From Jacaranda mimosifolia (lineage: Eukaryota; Streptophyta; Magnoliopsida; Lamiales; Bignoniaceae), in contig CM032125.1 in assembly GCA_018894105.1 (NCBI GenBank), forward strand, positions 36,379,032 through 36,443,031: a stretch of DNA of 64,000 nucleotides, given 5' to 3'. The translations under genes were made by a program, and so were the position numbers. Under the pieces are notes generated by a model. The model did no database searches and had not been told where the DNA came from. It was given only the letters and a program-made list of their open reading frames with translations. How positions within the stretch are numbered: position 1 is the first letter of the stretch; the number at the start of each line of letters is the position of its first letter. Positions 12,454 through 23,758 of the stretch are shown here, in pieces.

Positions 12454-13014
12454 ATTTCCTTCATTTTTCTTGAACTTTTTTTTTTTTTATAAATTATTAT
12501 GGTGGAATTTAAATTTGCTTAATATGTAGTCACTTAAAGTCTTTTAGATGATTTTTTTCAATATGGGGAAAACAACTTTTACTAAAACCATAAAAATCAT
12601 GGAATGAAAAATCTATTGCTACTTCATTGTCTTGGGGCATTATGTTTTGGGTAATGCAATAGAAAAAATCTCTCTAAGTTGGTAGATAGTGCTGTATTAA
12701 TCATTCCAAAACTAAGATCATTAGGTATAAAATGCACTCTTACTTTTTCTTCGTCTAGTAAGTAGTAAGGTGATGTCCAATTCAAGGTAGAACTCTTTCA
12801 ATTTATTAATTGGGCTTTGAATTTAATTAGAAATAAACTCGAGTCTTTAGGAATAGTTGAGAAAGAGTACATCACCTTTAAAAGAGGGAAAAAAAAAAAA
12901 AAAATACTTGAGCAGAAAAGGAAATTTTCAATTTCAAAATTAGGCTAAACTAAGACAAAAATCAAAAGGGAACCCTTTCAAAGCTTAGATCACTAGACAA
13001 AGAATGTACCTTTA

Positions 13015-13600
13015 GGGCTAGTTTTGTTGGGATGATGAGGTAAAATACAGTGTTTTTATACCATCTTATCATTCGTTTAGTTGAAGTGATAATAAACACT
13101 CAAACTAGCATGAATACTAAAAGCCCGTGTTTATATGTGCAATACTCATATAAATCAACATGTCATCTTTCATTGGTTTATTTATCGTGCCAGTCAAATA
13201 ATATCATAATAATAAAAAATCACATAAATTATTATATAATAAATAATCATTAGATAACTTAAAAATCCTTTAGCTAGTTTGATTGGCATAATAAGATAGA
13301 ATATAATCATTTTATTCTATTTTATCATTCGCTTGAATTAAATGATCATATATACATTTAGGGTCGTAGTTACTCCTCTAGCCCACTTCTACATATGCAA
13401 AATAAGAGAGAAATAAACAGGTCGCCCCACATAAGTTTATTTGTCCATTACTTGAGTTTTTGTGTTCAACAAACATGTAGACATATATACAAATAACCAT
13501 GCAAATCAAATTATACCATAATGAAAAAAGTCATACATACTATTACATAATAAATAATCATAAGATAACTTAAAAATCCAACCAAACATACCATTTAATG
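13015..13600. mobile_element. Two adjoining Tourist-like MITE relics
   Basis: Two related units sit back to back. The first begins GGCTAGTTTTGTTGGGATGATG and ends near 13270. The second begins CTAGTTTGATTGGCATAATAAG and ends with AAAATCCAACCAAACATACC. Both share ATAATAAATAATCATAAGATAACTT-type blocks and a right end with the large element at 19971-21148. Ends are worn and boundaries approximate. Confidence 0.5.
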
Positions 13601-13697
13601 TAACACTCTTCTTTGTAGGCCCTTTTAATTGATTAATTGGCTTTTAAATTAAACAAAAATAAATTTTGAGTCTCATAGAAAATAATTAAGAAACTAA

Positions 13698-14047
13698 CCT
13701 GTTTGGTTTTATTTTCATTCTTATTTTTTATTTTCATCATTTTCAAAATTCAAAAAGGCAGTTAGTGAAAATAAATTGAAAATGAGTTTGTATTTAAATA
13801 GATTGTTAGAAAAATAATGATTATGTTGTGTTTAATAAGTTGCAAGTGGAGAGATATAGAAATAATAATAACTGAGAGAGAAAATATATAATTTATTAGG
13901 AGAATATATATATATGTTATTAGAAAATATGTTTTGATATAAAAATAAAAATATGATAGATAAAAATATGTAAAAAAATGATGTGTTATAATTTTTAAAT
14001 AGTAGAAAATGCAAAAATGAGATTTGAAAATGAAAACAAACGGCCCA
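13698..14047. mobile_element. MITE family B, copy 2
   Basis: CCTGTTTGGTTTTATTTTC on the left is answered by GAAAATGAAAACAAACGGCCCA on the right. TAA flanks both sides (13695-13697 and 14048-14050), the 3-bp target duplication of PIF/Harbinger (Tourist) elements. The 350-bp interior is non-coding and matches the copies near 50.0 and 57.5 kb. It interrupts one copy of the duplicated PTB upstream module. Confidence 0.75.
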
Positions 14048-14107
14048 TAACAGACATCCTCTTTAAAACTAAAAATAACTCAGGCGGAAAGCGAAGCCTT
14101 CGGTCTC

Positions 14108-14200
14108 AAAAAATGGGCTAAACTGAGAGCAAAATCAAAGGAGGCCCAATAGTTTGGCCCATTATCCACTACAGGCCCGGCCCGGTTATTTCCTGGGTTT
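14108..14200 (+). repeat. Upstream copy of the PTB promoter module
   Basis: A block starting AAAAAATGGGCTAAACTGAG and containing GGCCCAATAGTTTGGCCCA closely matches 15785-15880, directly before the PTB leader, 1.68 kb away. It ends in a GGCCCGGCCCGG stretch. A third, weaker copy without the GGCCCA cluster starts near 12942. It is a duplicated promoter segment rather than a gene. Confidence 0.7.
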
Positions 14201-15116
14201 CCCCTCTTTTGAAAGTGGTAATCTACTTCCTAGCGAATTATTAGTTGCTTTGCTTATCACTTTTTTGGCAAGATGCACATTGATTATTTTTCACATGAGT
14301 AATAACATAAGTAATTCCTTTAATTTATAACACGTTGATTAAGTATAATTATGTCATCTTACCGAAAAACAAAATAAAATTAAGTATGCAATGATTTGAC
14401 GAGAAAAGATTTCTACATCATCTCAAGGATCTTCATTTCAAAAAGGCAAAAAATAAATAAATAAATAAAATCATATAGTCAGATCTTCTTCAATTAAACA
14501 AAGAAAATATCGAACATATAACATCACTCAATCTTCAAGTATCATGTCTCGACCATCTCTTGTCATATTAAATTATGTCTCTTTGTCATGGACTTGTCAT
14601 TGTCCAGTTCTTCTCAGTGTATTTTAATATATACTTAACATCATCGTCGTTTTTTAACGCTATTGAAGATAAAATCCTCGTATGTGAAAATTTCCACCAA
14701 TGTTAATAAAGATAGAATTGCACACAACCATCGTTGTTCACGTTGATTCATGCCTCGATGTAATTGACCTGTCGTTGTCAATTTCTTACAAAGGCATTCT
14801 TATGCATAATCAAGATAATTCGGTTCCCAATGGGATATTTTACACATGAAAGATACCTATAAGGCTGCTAGTTGATCACTCCGTTCAGAAGCCATTCAAG
14901 TTAGAAAATTCATGTTAAAAGAAGTGGTTCATGTTATTTTATTTAGTATAAAGAAAAAAAAAAAGAGGATTATATATAACATTAATTTTTTATGTTAATT
15001 ATCTACTTTACATCATATTTTTATTTTCAAATTTTATGTAATAATGGGTGTTTTATTGTACGGTTTATATAAACATATAAATCCACAAAAAGGTCCCCTT
15101 AATTTATGGTTGTCAA

Positions 15117-15747
15117 TGAGTTGGATTTGGATTGGATCAGTCATATCCGAATTCGAATTCGATTATCAAAATTCATATTTGATTTTGACCCGAAATCATA
15201 TATGATTTTTGTTAGTCAATACCATATTTGGATCCGACAAAAAAATAATTGACCCGATTTGATTTTAAAAAAAAATTGTATTTATAAAGTAAATTTATGT
15301 CATGTTTGAATTTTAACAACTTTTTATTATATATTACTTCAAAAGTTAGATATTTGAAGACTAGATCCTTATTTCGCATTATATTAATGCACAAATGAAC
15401 TATTATATGTTATTATATTTGACTTTTTTCAGCATCCCTCTTATTTTTTAGGCTAAGGACTCAATATTAATAATATAATATAGACGATAGATATCAGGAT
15501 AATATAATATATAGATTTTATTTTAAAATCTTTATTAATATTATATGAAAGAGTATTGATTTAATTAAAAAATATTAAAATTCAGATTCGAATTTTTAAC
15601 GGGTCGGATTACTTAATTCTATATCCAATCCACTTATTTCAAATTAAAAATATTTATAATCAGATCTGATTAATTGAATATTTTAATTAGATAAAAATTC
15701 TAAAATTTAAATTGAATTCAGATTAAAATCTGATCAATTGACAACCA
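15117..15747. mobile_element. MITE with TGGTTGTCAAT inverted ends
   Basis: TGGTTGTCAAT at the left boundary is perfectly mirrored by ATTGACAACCA at the right, enclosing 631 bp of AT-rich, non-coding sequence. Subterminal regions are also partly inverted. I see no clear target-site duplication, so the superfamily is open, although an 8-bp hAT duplication may have decayed. Confidence 0.6.
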
Positions 15748-15784
15748 AGTACACATAAATAATCACAGGCATAAATAATCAGTC

Positions 15785-15880
15785 TAAAAAATGGGCTAAA
15801 CTGAGATTAAAATCAAAATGGGCCCAATAGTTTGGCCCAATTAGTGGCCCATTGTCCACGAAAGGCCCGGCTTGATTCCT
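15785..15880 (+). promoter_or_regulatory. GGCCCA (site II-like) cluster of the PTB promoter
   Basis: Within 96 bp there are several TGGGCC/GGCCCA motifs (ATGGGCCCAATAG, TTTGGCCCAATTA, GTGGCCCATTG). Such site II elements are bound by TCP factors and are common in promoters of housekeeping genes for RNA handling and ribosome biogenesis. They sit just before the inferred PTB leader exon. Function is inferred from motif and position. Confidence 0.5.
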
Positions 15881-15904
15881 CTTTCGATTTTATAATTTAA
15901 TCCG

Positions 15905-16122
15905 CAGTGCTCCAAGCTAAAATACGCCAGCCTTTCGAGATCCATCCCTTTCCGCCAACTTCCGTGAAGGTACGACGCTATCCCCATTCGAGAAAATGCT
16001 AATCCTTAAATTAATGGTCAAAAAATTTGATAATAATAATAATTATAACAATATTCGTTGGTTCTCCGCCCTCAGCTGTTTCTCTTTTTCTAGAAAACCT
16101 AATTTCTAAATTCTCCATTCAG
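15905..16122 (+). other. 5' leader exon of PTB
   Basis: CT-rich leader-like sequence ends in CCATTCAG|GTACCC at 16122, a usable donor. The next acceptors are at 16716 and 16728, just before the PTB start codon. This implies an intron of about 0.6 kb in the 5' untranslated region. The exact transcription start is not visible; 15905 is approximate. Confidence 0.5.
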
Positions 16123-16734
16123 GTACCCTTCAGTTTCAATTTGATTAAGATTTTCTGCGTTTTCAAGTTAGGGTTTGTGTTTTAATAAGTGGGTTTATTG
16201 GATTGCTAATCTGTAATGATTAATTAGTTCGTTTTTCTGGAAATTTGATTTAGTTATTTGTTGCAAAAGTAAGTTCAGTTTGCCATTGTTGATAAGGCTA
16301 GAGTTGTTTTGGGGTTTTTTATTTTTTCCCCCTTTTGTAAAAGTGGTAAGATAGTTCTTGGCAAATTGAGAGTGGATTTGCGTATCATATGTCATTTATC
16401 TGAAGTTGATTTGTGGATGATATGTGATAAAGTTTGTGTGTTCGGTAGATTTTCAAATTTGGGGCAGTTTATCCAAGTCTGGTTTCATGCTGCTAAACGC
16501 AGTTGAGGGAATTTTGGGGAGAGAACTGAAAATGGAATGTGTGTAAGTAAATGGAGGAGGGCCCATGAATTATGGAAAGGTTTCCATGTGTATTTTGTGT
16601 TTATCTCTGTGATTACAATGTTATGTATTTGGGTTTTGTGATTTAAGATTGACCTTTATGTTTTTATATACTGGTCAGTTTGTGAAGGATAAAAGACTTA
16701 GTTTACTATTTTGCAGTTTGATTTGCAGTGCGGT

Positions 16735-19700
16735 ATGTCGTCTGTTTCCGGCCAGCAACAGTTCCGCTATACTCAACCCCCGTCCAAGGTTCTCCATTTA
16801 AGGAACTTACCATGGGAATGTACTGAAGAGGAACTGATTGAACTGGGGAAGCCATTTGGTAAAGTTGTTAACACAAAGTGCAATGTTGGAGCCAATAGAA
16901 ATCAGGCCTTTATTGAATTCGTAAGTGGAAATTCTCTTTCTTCCCGTGCAGCCTGCTTTCTGATTTATTCATTTAGTCTTTGACGATTTCTATGATTTGA
17001 TTTCGATGCTTTGTACCTTTTTGTGTTTTGTAGGCAGAATTAAATCAAGCTATTGGTATGATATCATATTATGCATCATCATCTGAGCCGGCTCAGGTAC
17101 GAGGGAAAACTGTCTACCTACAGTACTCCAACAGGCAAGAAATAGTGAACAACAAAACGACTGCAGATGTTGCTGGAAATGTACTCTTGGTAACAATTGA
17201 GGGGAATGATGCGCGCCTTGTCAGCATTGATGTCCTACATTTGGTAAGGACTATAGCATCGCTCTCCCAAACTCAAAGCCACAAGAATTATCGTAAATAA
17301 GGAATCTTCTCTCTGGTTTTTGTGTCTGGAATGTTGTATGCCATGCTTTGTTAAGCTTTTATTTGACAAGAATGTGCATGAATCAGCAGGCACATGTGAA
17401 GGATATATCTTCAATGGCAGCTTATTGCATCTGGAGAAAAAGCGCATGTGTGTTTGTCTTCTTTCTCCTTTCCTTAACACTGACTCTTTCTTTGTCTCCG
17501 TTCTCCTTGCTTTCACGCTGGCTCTTTCTACCCTTCTACCTCTCGCGATTCTACCTGTAGCATTATAAGAACCCTCAAATGTTTTTCTTTTGTTTCTTTT
17601 TTTGAATTTTAACGCAGATAGCTTCTGTTACTACTGTCTTTTAGCTTTTAATATAAATTATCATTTTAGGTTTCAAATGTAATCAAAAGATCAAAAAGTT
17701 CATAGCTGTCTCGGAAACCATGCCTATAGTTACTGCTGAAGTCTTAGCTCAGTACATACCTTTTGTCAGCAAAAAGTTCTCATGCGGTGCTGGTCTTATT
17801 TAACATGGCATATAACACTAGAACATTCCCTATCTGATTATTAGCTGATGCAGTAATAAATCTCGTCTGATTTGCAGGTATTTTCTGCATTTGGATTTGT
17901 GCATAAGATTACTACATTTGAGAAGACTGCTGGTTTTCAGGTGTGTATCTTGCATGAACCTTTCTCCTAATGAATAAGCCCTAGGCAGAATCTCATGCAA
18001 TCTTCACATTTTCCTCTCTTTTTAGGCTCTGGTGCAATTTTCTGATTCAGAGACTGCCTCTGCTGCGAAGGATGCCCTCGATGGAAGAAGCATTCCAAGG
18101 TGATAGGGGTTTTATATTTCGGCTTCGGGTGTAGCCCAACTCTTATCAGTTATATGTCAGTAGATGTGGTGTTCATACATTGGGGCTGGACATCTTTCAG
18201 AAGCTTTGTTAGGAATCATCAAATGGGAATATGCATACTACCAAGTGCACGTCACCTCTTCTTTTGTTAGTTATTTCAAGTCACCTCTACCTTTTATACT
18301 GTGGACCATTTTGGTTAAGCTATACTCTTATAGACTGCAGGGCACCTAGATGATGACCGTGAATAGATTTTTGCGTGGGATGGGGATGAGTGTGCGAAAT
18401 TATGGAGTAGGTAGGAGGATTGAAGCTGGTTGGCGGACTTAATATAGGAGAACTATTGAAGTTAATAAAGCTGTGAAAAATGTATCACATGCTGTATCTT
18501 GTTTACCATACTTGGTTTATGCTTGTCTATTGCAATTATGTACTTCATCATACTCTGTTATCTACAGGGTAACAATTTTTTCTAAAGTATAAATATCAGG
18601 TAAATAAACTTGGTTCACTGTGCTGCTATCCGATTCCCTCACTTTTGAGGGTGTTATATGACTTTTTTAATCAGCATTCTGAAAGTTGAATGTTTCTGAA
18701 CCCTGACGTGCCTCTGTGATGATCTATTAAATCTGTTTTCGATGTTGCCAGTTATTTGATTCCAGAGCTGGGTCCATGCACTCTTAGGATCACATATTCT
18801 GCGCATACAGACCTGAGTGTGAAATTCCAGAGTCATCGTAGCAGGTATATTGAGCCTGATTTTATACAATTTGCATGATAGATCCGAAATGGCAGACATC
18901 ATAATGTTGTACTTTTAATTGGTATTGTGAACTGAGTTTGGAACTTTGGGTGTGTTAGATTTCCTTTCTTTCCGTTCAAGTTTTTCTTATGCTTTGGCAT
19001 TCATTGTGATGGTGCTTCATGTCAATTTAGGGACTATACAAATCCTCTCCTTCCTGTTGCTCCTTCAGCTGTAGATGCAAGTGGCCAGGTAAGCAATGGA
19101 TGATATTTTTTGTCCTTATGTACTAATCATTTACTCCTCATTGGCCTTACTGGAGAAATTCGATCTTGATTACTTATTTTGTGTTAATTTCTGGTATCTT
19201 TTTTTTTTTCCCCAACAAGATGAATCTAAATATATCACTAGCTTTTCAAATCGTTCTTCAACTAATTGGCCTTCTGAAATGAAAATCATCTATTTGTGCA
19301 AGTGGATTGTTAATGACCATCTAATGTAGATCTGGAAATGTCATTCTATTGTTGTTTGGCATTCTGGTACTCACCTGCCTCCTTTGCAGTTCAATCTTGG
19401 AGTTGATGGGAAAAAACTGGAACCGGAGAGCAATGTTCTTCTTGCCTCAATTGAAAACATGCAATATGCGGTCACCTTGGATGTTTTACATACGGTAACC
19501 ACCTTGAAACTTGAGAAGCCTTTATGCATTAGTTGTTGAATCCTTCCTTACTGTAACCATGTTTTGTCCTTAGGTCTTTTCTGCATTTGGGCCTGTTTTA
19601 AAAATTGCTATGTTTGACAAAAATGGGGGTCTTCAGGCTTTGATTCAGTATCCTGGTAAGTGAAATTTTGCAACTTTATATTGCCTATTGCTCCTTCATT

Positions 19701-21902
19701 ACCTTTCGCTCGAATAACTTCTGAGAATCAAGTTAAATAAACTAATAGGACCAAAATGTGCGCCTTTGTGCCAAATAGGTGGAATGCTTTGTTCAAATGG
19801 TATAGGAGACTTCGTAGAGGTCACTGGTTTATGGTGCAGTTACCTTTTTTTTCCTTTTTTTTTTTTTTTCTCCTTCCTCTCTCTTCCCTCTTAGTTTGCT
19901 GAAACTTGGAAGAAAATAAAGTAAGTGGTATAAAAGAAAAAAAAAAAAAATCATGATATGAATACTCTAAGGCCATGTTTGGTTGGTGGGATTAGGTAGG
20001 ATTAGGGAAAATTATCATATTCAATCCAATGTTTGGTTCATATGATTGTATACACAAGGGCCCGTATTTTATCATCAAGCCCGTATATATAAACCAAATT
20101 CTTGATATTAATAAACCCACCTCACCCCCTTGGATTATTTATCCCATTTGATCCATTTTAGCAAAAAGTCCAATTGACCCTTAAATTTTTTTGGCAAATT
20201 ACTAGAATGCCTAAATTATAAAATAGTTTTTTTGAGAAATTAAATTATTATAAATAATTTCATATTTTTCTGTAATTATAAAATTATGAAACTATTTTTG
20301 AATAGTTATGTGAAGAAAAATTATTATAAAATTAATTATTTTTTATTACTATCTTGAATAATTATAATATTATTTGAAAATTATAGATTAATAATCAATA
20401 AGGCCTTTCAATTTATAAAAATAAATTAATAATTAATTATTTTGGAAATTATAAGTAATACCTTGTTTATTTTAAATTAATAATTTAATAAAATTAACAA
20501 ATGAATTATATATTATAATTTTATGAAATGAAATTAATGATTCTGAACCTACATTATAAATTAAAATTCAATAATTTTGAATAATATTAAAATAATTTGA
20601 TTTATTTTGAATTAGTAATTTTGAAAAATTGAAAAAAAATAAGTCAAGCTATTAATATTGAAAAATTATTAAACTGATCCAAATATTATATTTACACATA
20701 TCATAATTATAAAAAAGTTAATTTATTTTTATTCTAATTTATTAATTTTATAAATTAATGTTTTTGAAAAATTATAAAAATAAGTTAAAAATTATGGATT
20801 AGATTCCTTCTATTGAAACTTTCGGAAGTGATGAAATCAATAAAAATAGGGAAGGAAAATAATTTGAAAAAAGTGAACATGTCTCCGCAACTATTCATTG
20901 TAAAAATAAAAAAAAAAAAAAAAAAGAAGAGAAAGAATTGCTTGTCTTTTTAAGCTAAAGGGCAACATGGTCATTTCATAAAACAATCAAATGATAAGGA
21001 TTATTATACCTCCAACCAAACAACAATCACGTGGGTATATTTACAAACAATCATGCAAACCAAATAACACTACAATAGTTAATAATCACACAACTTATCA
21101 TGAGATAAATTATCAAGGGATAAAATTAAAATCCAACCAAACTTGGCCTAAAAGAACTAGATATGTCAAGGATGAATTAGTAGGTGGATCTTTCTGGGTT
21201 CAAGTGTCCTGGGGTTTGGTCCTTGCTTAGGTCCAATGTATGTGATTTTGGCATTGAAGTTTAAAACATCACTATTTCCTTCAATTAGTAGCCAATAGAA
21301 GTTTAATATCAAGACGACAAGTCGTTAAAACACAAAATACTCATTGATGAAATGCACTTGTAGATGTCCAGATTGCTGTTGTTGCGAAGGAAGCCTTGGA
21401 AGGACATTGCATATATGATGGAGGATACTGCAAGCTGCATCTCTCATATTCTCGACATACAGATCTCAGCATAAGGGTGAGACTCTTACATGCCAATTGA
21501 GAATATATTTCCTCTTTGCTCTGCAGATATATACATTCTTGGATTTACCTACTGACATCATGTTTTCAGATCAATAACGACAGAAGCAGAGACTATACCA
21601 TCCCGAGTACTCCCGTTCTGAATGCTCAGCCATTGATAGGACAGCAACCATACTCCGTGGGAGGTCCAGGTGCCCATGCTTATAACGGAGCACAATATGC
21701 TCCAGTTCCTGATCCTCGAGCGGCGCCTCCCGCTTCAGCAGGCTGGAACCAAGCTGTCCCTCAATCTATGCCAATGCAAATGCGTAATTACCCTTACGGG
21801 CCTCCCCCTGGTGCTCCAGCAATGGGCCGTGGGGTAATGCCAAATCATAGCCAGAATGGGCCACCATACTCATCCTCAATGCCCCCTTATCATCCTCAAT
21901 AA
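16735..21902 (+). CDS. PTB2: Polypyrimidine tract-binding protein, PTB1/2 type (hnRNP I family)
   Basis: An RNA-binding splicing regulator of pyrimidine-rich tracts. Ten coding exons: 16735-16920, 17034-17243, 17878-17940, 18026-18099, 18752-18844, 19031-19088, 19390-19494, 19574-19655, 21364-21476 and 21570-21902. They join in frame to 438 residues. RRM1 is near residues 17-96 (KVLHLRNLPWEC, NQAFIEF), RRM2 near 110-205 (VLLVTIEG, FSAFGFVHKITTFEKTAGFQ), RRM3 near 240-328 (VLLASIENMQYAVTLDVLH, ALIQYPDVQIAV). A DYTNP/DYTIP motif follows RRM2 and RRM3, then a Pro/Gly/Met/Gln-rich tail. Exons 4 and 5 join to give Ser-Tyr where I recall Arg-Tyr in relatives. Intron 2 holds a long pyrimidine-rich stretch and intron 8 a 1.18-kb transposon. 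The symbol rests on synteny; PTB1 and PTB2 are hard to separate by sequence alone. Confidence 0.93.
17457..17560 (+). promoter_or_regulatory. Pyrimidine-rich tract ending in a candidate cryptic 3' splice site
   Basis: About 100 nt made mostly of C and U, with many UCUU/CUUUCU units, ends in CTACCTGTAG. Using this AG after PTB exon 2 would keep frame for 14 codons and then meet TGA at 17603-17605. PTB proteins bind such tracts and the Arabidopsis PTB1/2 genes are known to auto- and cross-regulate by unproductive splicing, so this is a good candidate autoregulatory site. Use of the site is inferred. Confidence 0.5.
19971..21148. mobile_element. Tourist-like (PIF/Harbinger) element in PTB intron 8
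   Basis: GGCCATGTTTGGTTGGTGGG at the left is mirrored by AAAATCCAACCAAACTTGGCC at the right. TAA flanks both sides (19968-19970 and 21149-21151), the target duplication expected for PIF/Harbinger. The 1178-bp interior is AT-rich without a transposase frame, so the copy is non-autonomous. It leaves both splice sites of intron 8 intact. Confidence 0.8.
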
Positions 21903-23528
21903 CACAAATATCTAGTGTAAAGATTGACTATGCAAGGCCAGAGATGCATATCCTTCTTTTGGTTAGACTCGGAAGCTACTATATTGCTTTAGAACTGCAG
22001 TCTTTATGTTTCTTGATTCAAAGAGTAACAAAGGCAAGATTCTGGCAGCATATGGCCATTCAGCTCTTTTCTGGACTAAAGATGTGTTTTGGTAGTGCTT
22101 AAATTGTACTGTATATTAATCTTCTCTCCACCTATGAATGATGATACAATGGAGTCTTGGTATTCAGCTTTTCTGCCATCTTTGGTATTGATTGTGATAT
22201 GACCATTATTTGAGGTCTTTTGAAGTTAAAGAAGTTGAGACTTGAATTGGAACTTCAAAATCAGATTATGGTGCAATTTGTCATGTTTATACGCTAAGCA
22301 TATACAGGACGGATTATTGGTACCTCTCTAATATGTGAGTTATCTGACGACTGATTTTAGAATTTTGCTCAATAAGTGAAACTTTGTAGCTGTTTGTTCT
22401 CAGGTTGGATGGCAAATGTTGAAAAAGAGCAACTATTCATTTTTAAGATCAAAGAATCATGAGAAGGGGGAACATCTTTGGGCTTCTTTGTTTAGGTTTT
22501 GGGGTGCATTGGCCATTATGGAAAATGCTTTGGGGAATGGTTTATGGGAAAATGTGATGGTAGTTTGTTTATAATTTGGGTGGTAAATGAAAAATATTTT
22601 GGTAAAATGTTGTTTGTTTGATAGCGTTTTTGGTAAGGAAAATTTTTACTGTAAATGCCATTTTAATATTTTTTTTTGTTGGGTTGTTGGGGTAAAATGA
22701 GTATAATATCTAAATGTGTGTGTATATATTTGTAATAATAAATTTAAGGTAGGACATTGGAAAATGAATTTTAAGATGAACTTCTAAAGGCATATTGAAA
22801 ATTATTTTGTGTTTTGAGAATTTTTATGAATACATGGATTCATTCATAATCATTAAATTACAAAAAATGGATAATTTTCCCCACTGCTTCTTTACAAAAT
22901 TACAATGCAACAAACATATTGTGCACTTGATCCAATCTAAAATTTTACGTTAAGTTCACCCCAAAATTTAAAATGCCATGGTATTAAAAAAGCTTTTGTG
23001 CAATGTATCAATTAAGAGGGTGGTCGGTGAGTTTATAAGCTACTTAAAACATCTTATAAGTTGTTTGAGAGTTTATAAGATATCAAAAAGTATTTGGTAA
23101 TTTTTTTTGAAAAAGAGCTTAGAAGTTATTTTAAAAAACATAAGGAGTTCTTAACTTATTTTTAAGATTTTAGCAAGTTTTTTTTTAATTTTAATGATAT
23201 TAATTGCAAATTGTCATTATAAGCTCCAATATCTTATTTTATCCAAACATTTAATTTTTATTTTTTTAAAGTAACAGTTATAATAAATTTAACTAAACAC
23301 GTTCTGAATCAAAATAACATCACCCAAGATCAACTATTCAAAGGTCTACTTAAATATGTATGTCAACTCCATTAAAGTACATATCTCTTTGAAAAAGTAA
23401 AGAATCTTATGCTTAATACTAAATACATTATTTAGGGTACCATATTATGGTAATAATCCAAAAAGGCCAGCAAATTCAATCGAAGTATCACAATCAGTTG
23501 TAAACAAAATTCCGAAGTTTTTCCCTCA
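21903..23528. other. Spacer between PTB and FTSH11
   Basis: The first 250 bp read as the 3' untranslated region of PTB. No gene follows. AT-rich blocks at about 22490-22760 and 23010-23310 look like worn MITEs; the latter has a TTTATAAG-rich left part typical of a common plant MITE. Boundaries cannot be fixed. Confidence 0.4.
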
Positions 23529-23538
23529 AAATTATAAA
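23529..23538 (+). promoter_or_regulatory. Putative TATA element of FTSH11
   Basis: AATTATAAAGGCC lies about 220 bp before the FTSH11 start codon and is followed by a CT-rich leader (TTTTCTCTCTCAGTTTCTC), typical of plant 5' untranslated regions. Transcription start would be near 23560. Inferred from motif and position only. Confidence 0.4.
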
Positions 23539-23758
23539 GGCCACACCCATAGCGCCAGTTTCAATCTTGCAGATAAGGTTTTCTCTCTCAGTTTCTCATT
23601 CTCTCTGCCGTTTTCTCTTACAAAGCCAATCCTGTGGCTCACACGCAGAAGAAGACAAAGAAAACAACGCACAGAGTAGTGTGTGTTGTGTGTGAGTTTC
23701 TCAGTTTTTCTCTGTACAATTCGGAAGAACGGATTCTTGAAATTCGTAGTTACTTGCT

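Larger units (their letters stand above)
11530..15780. other. Repeat-rich spacer upstream of PTB
   Basis: No gene is supported. The interval contains MITEs at 12123-12453, 13015-13600, 13698-14047 and 15117-15747, and repeated copies of the PTB upstream module (near 12785-12970 and 13610-14200). The rest is AT-rich filler. Confidence 0.6.
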
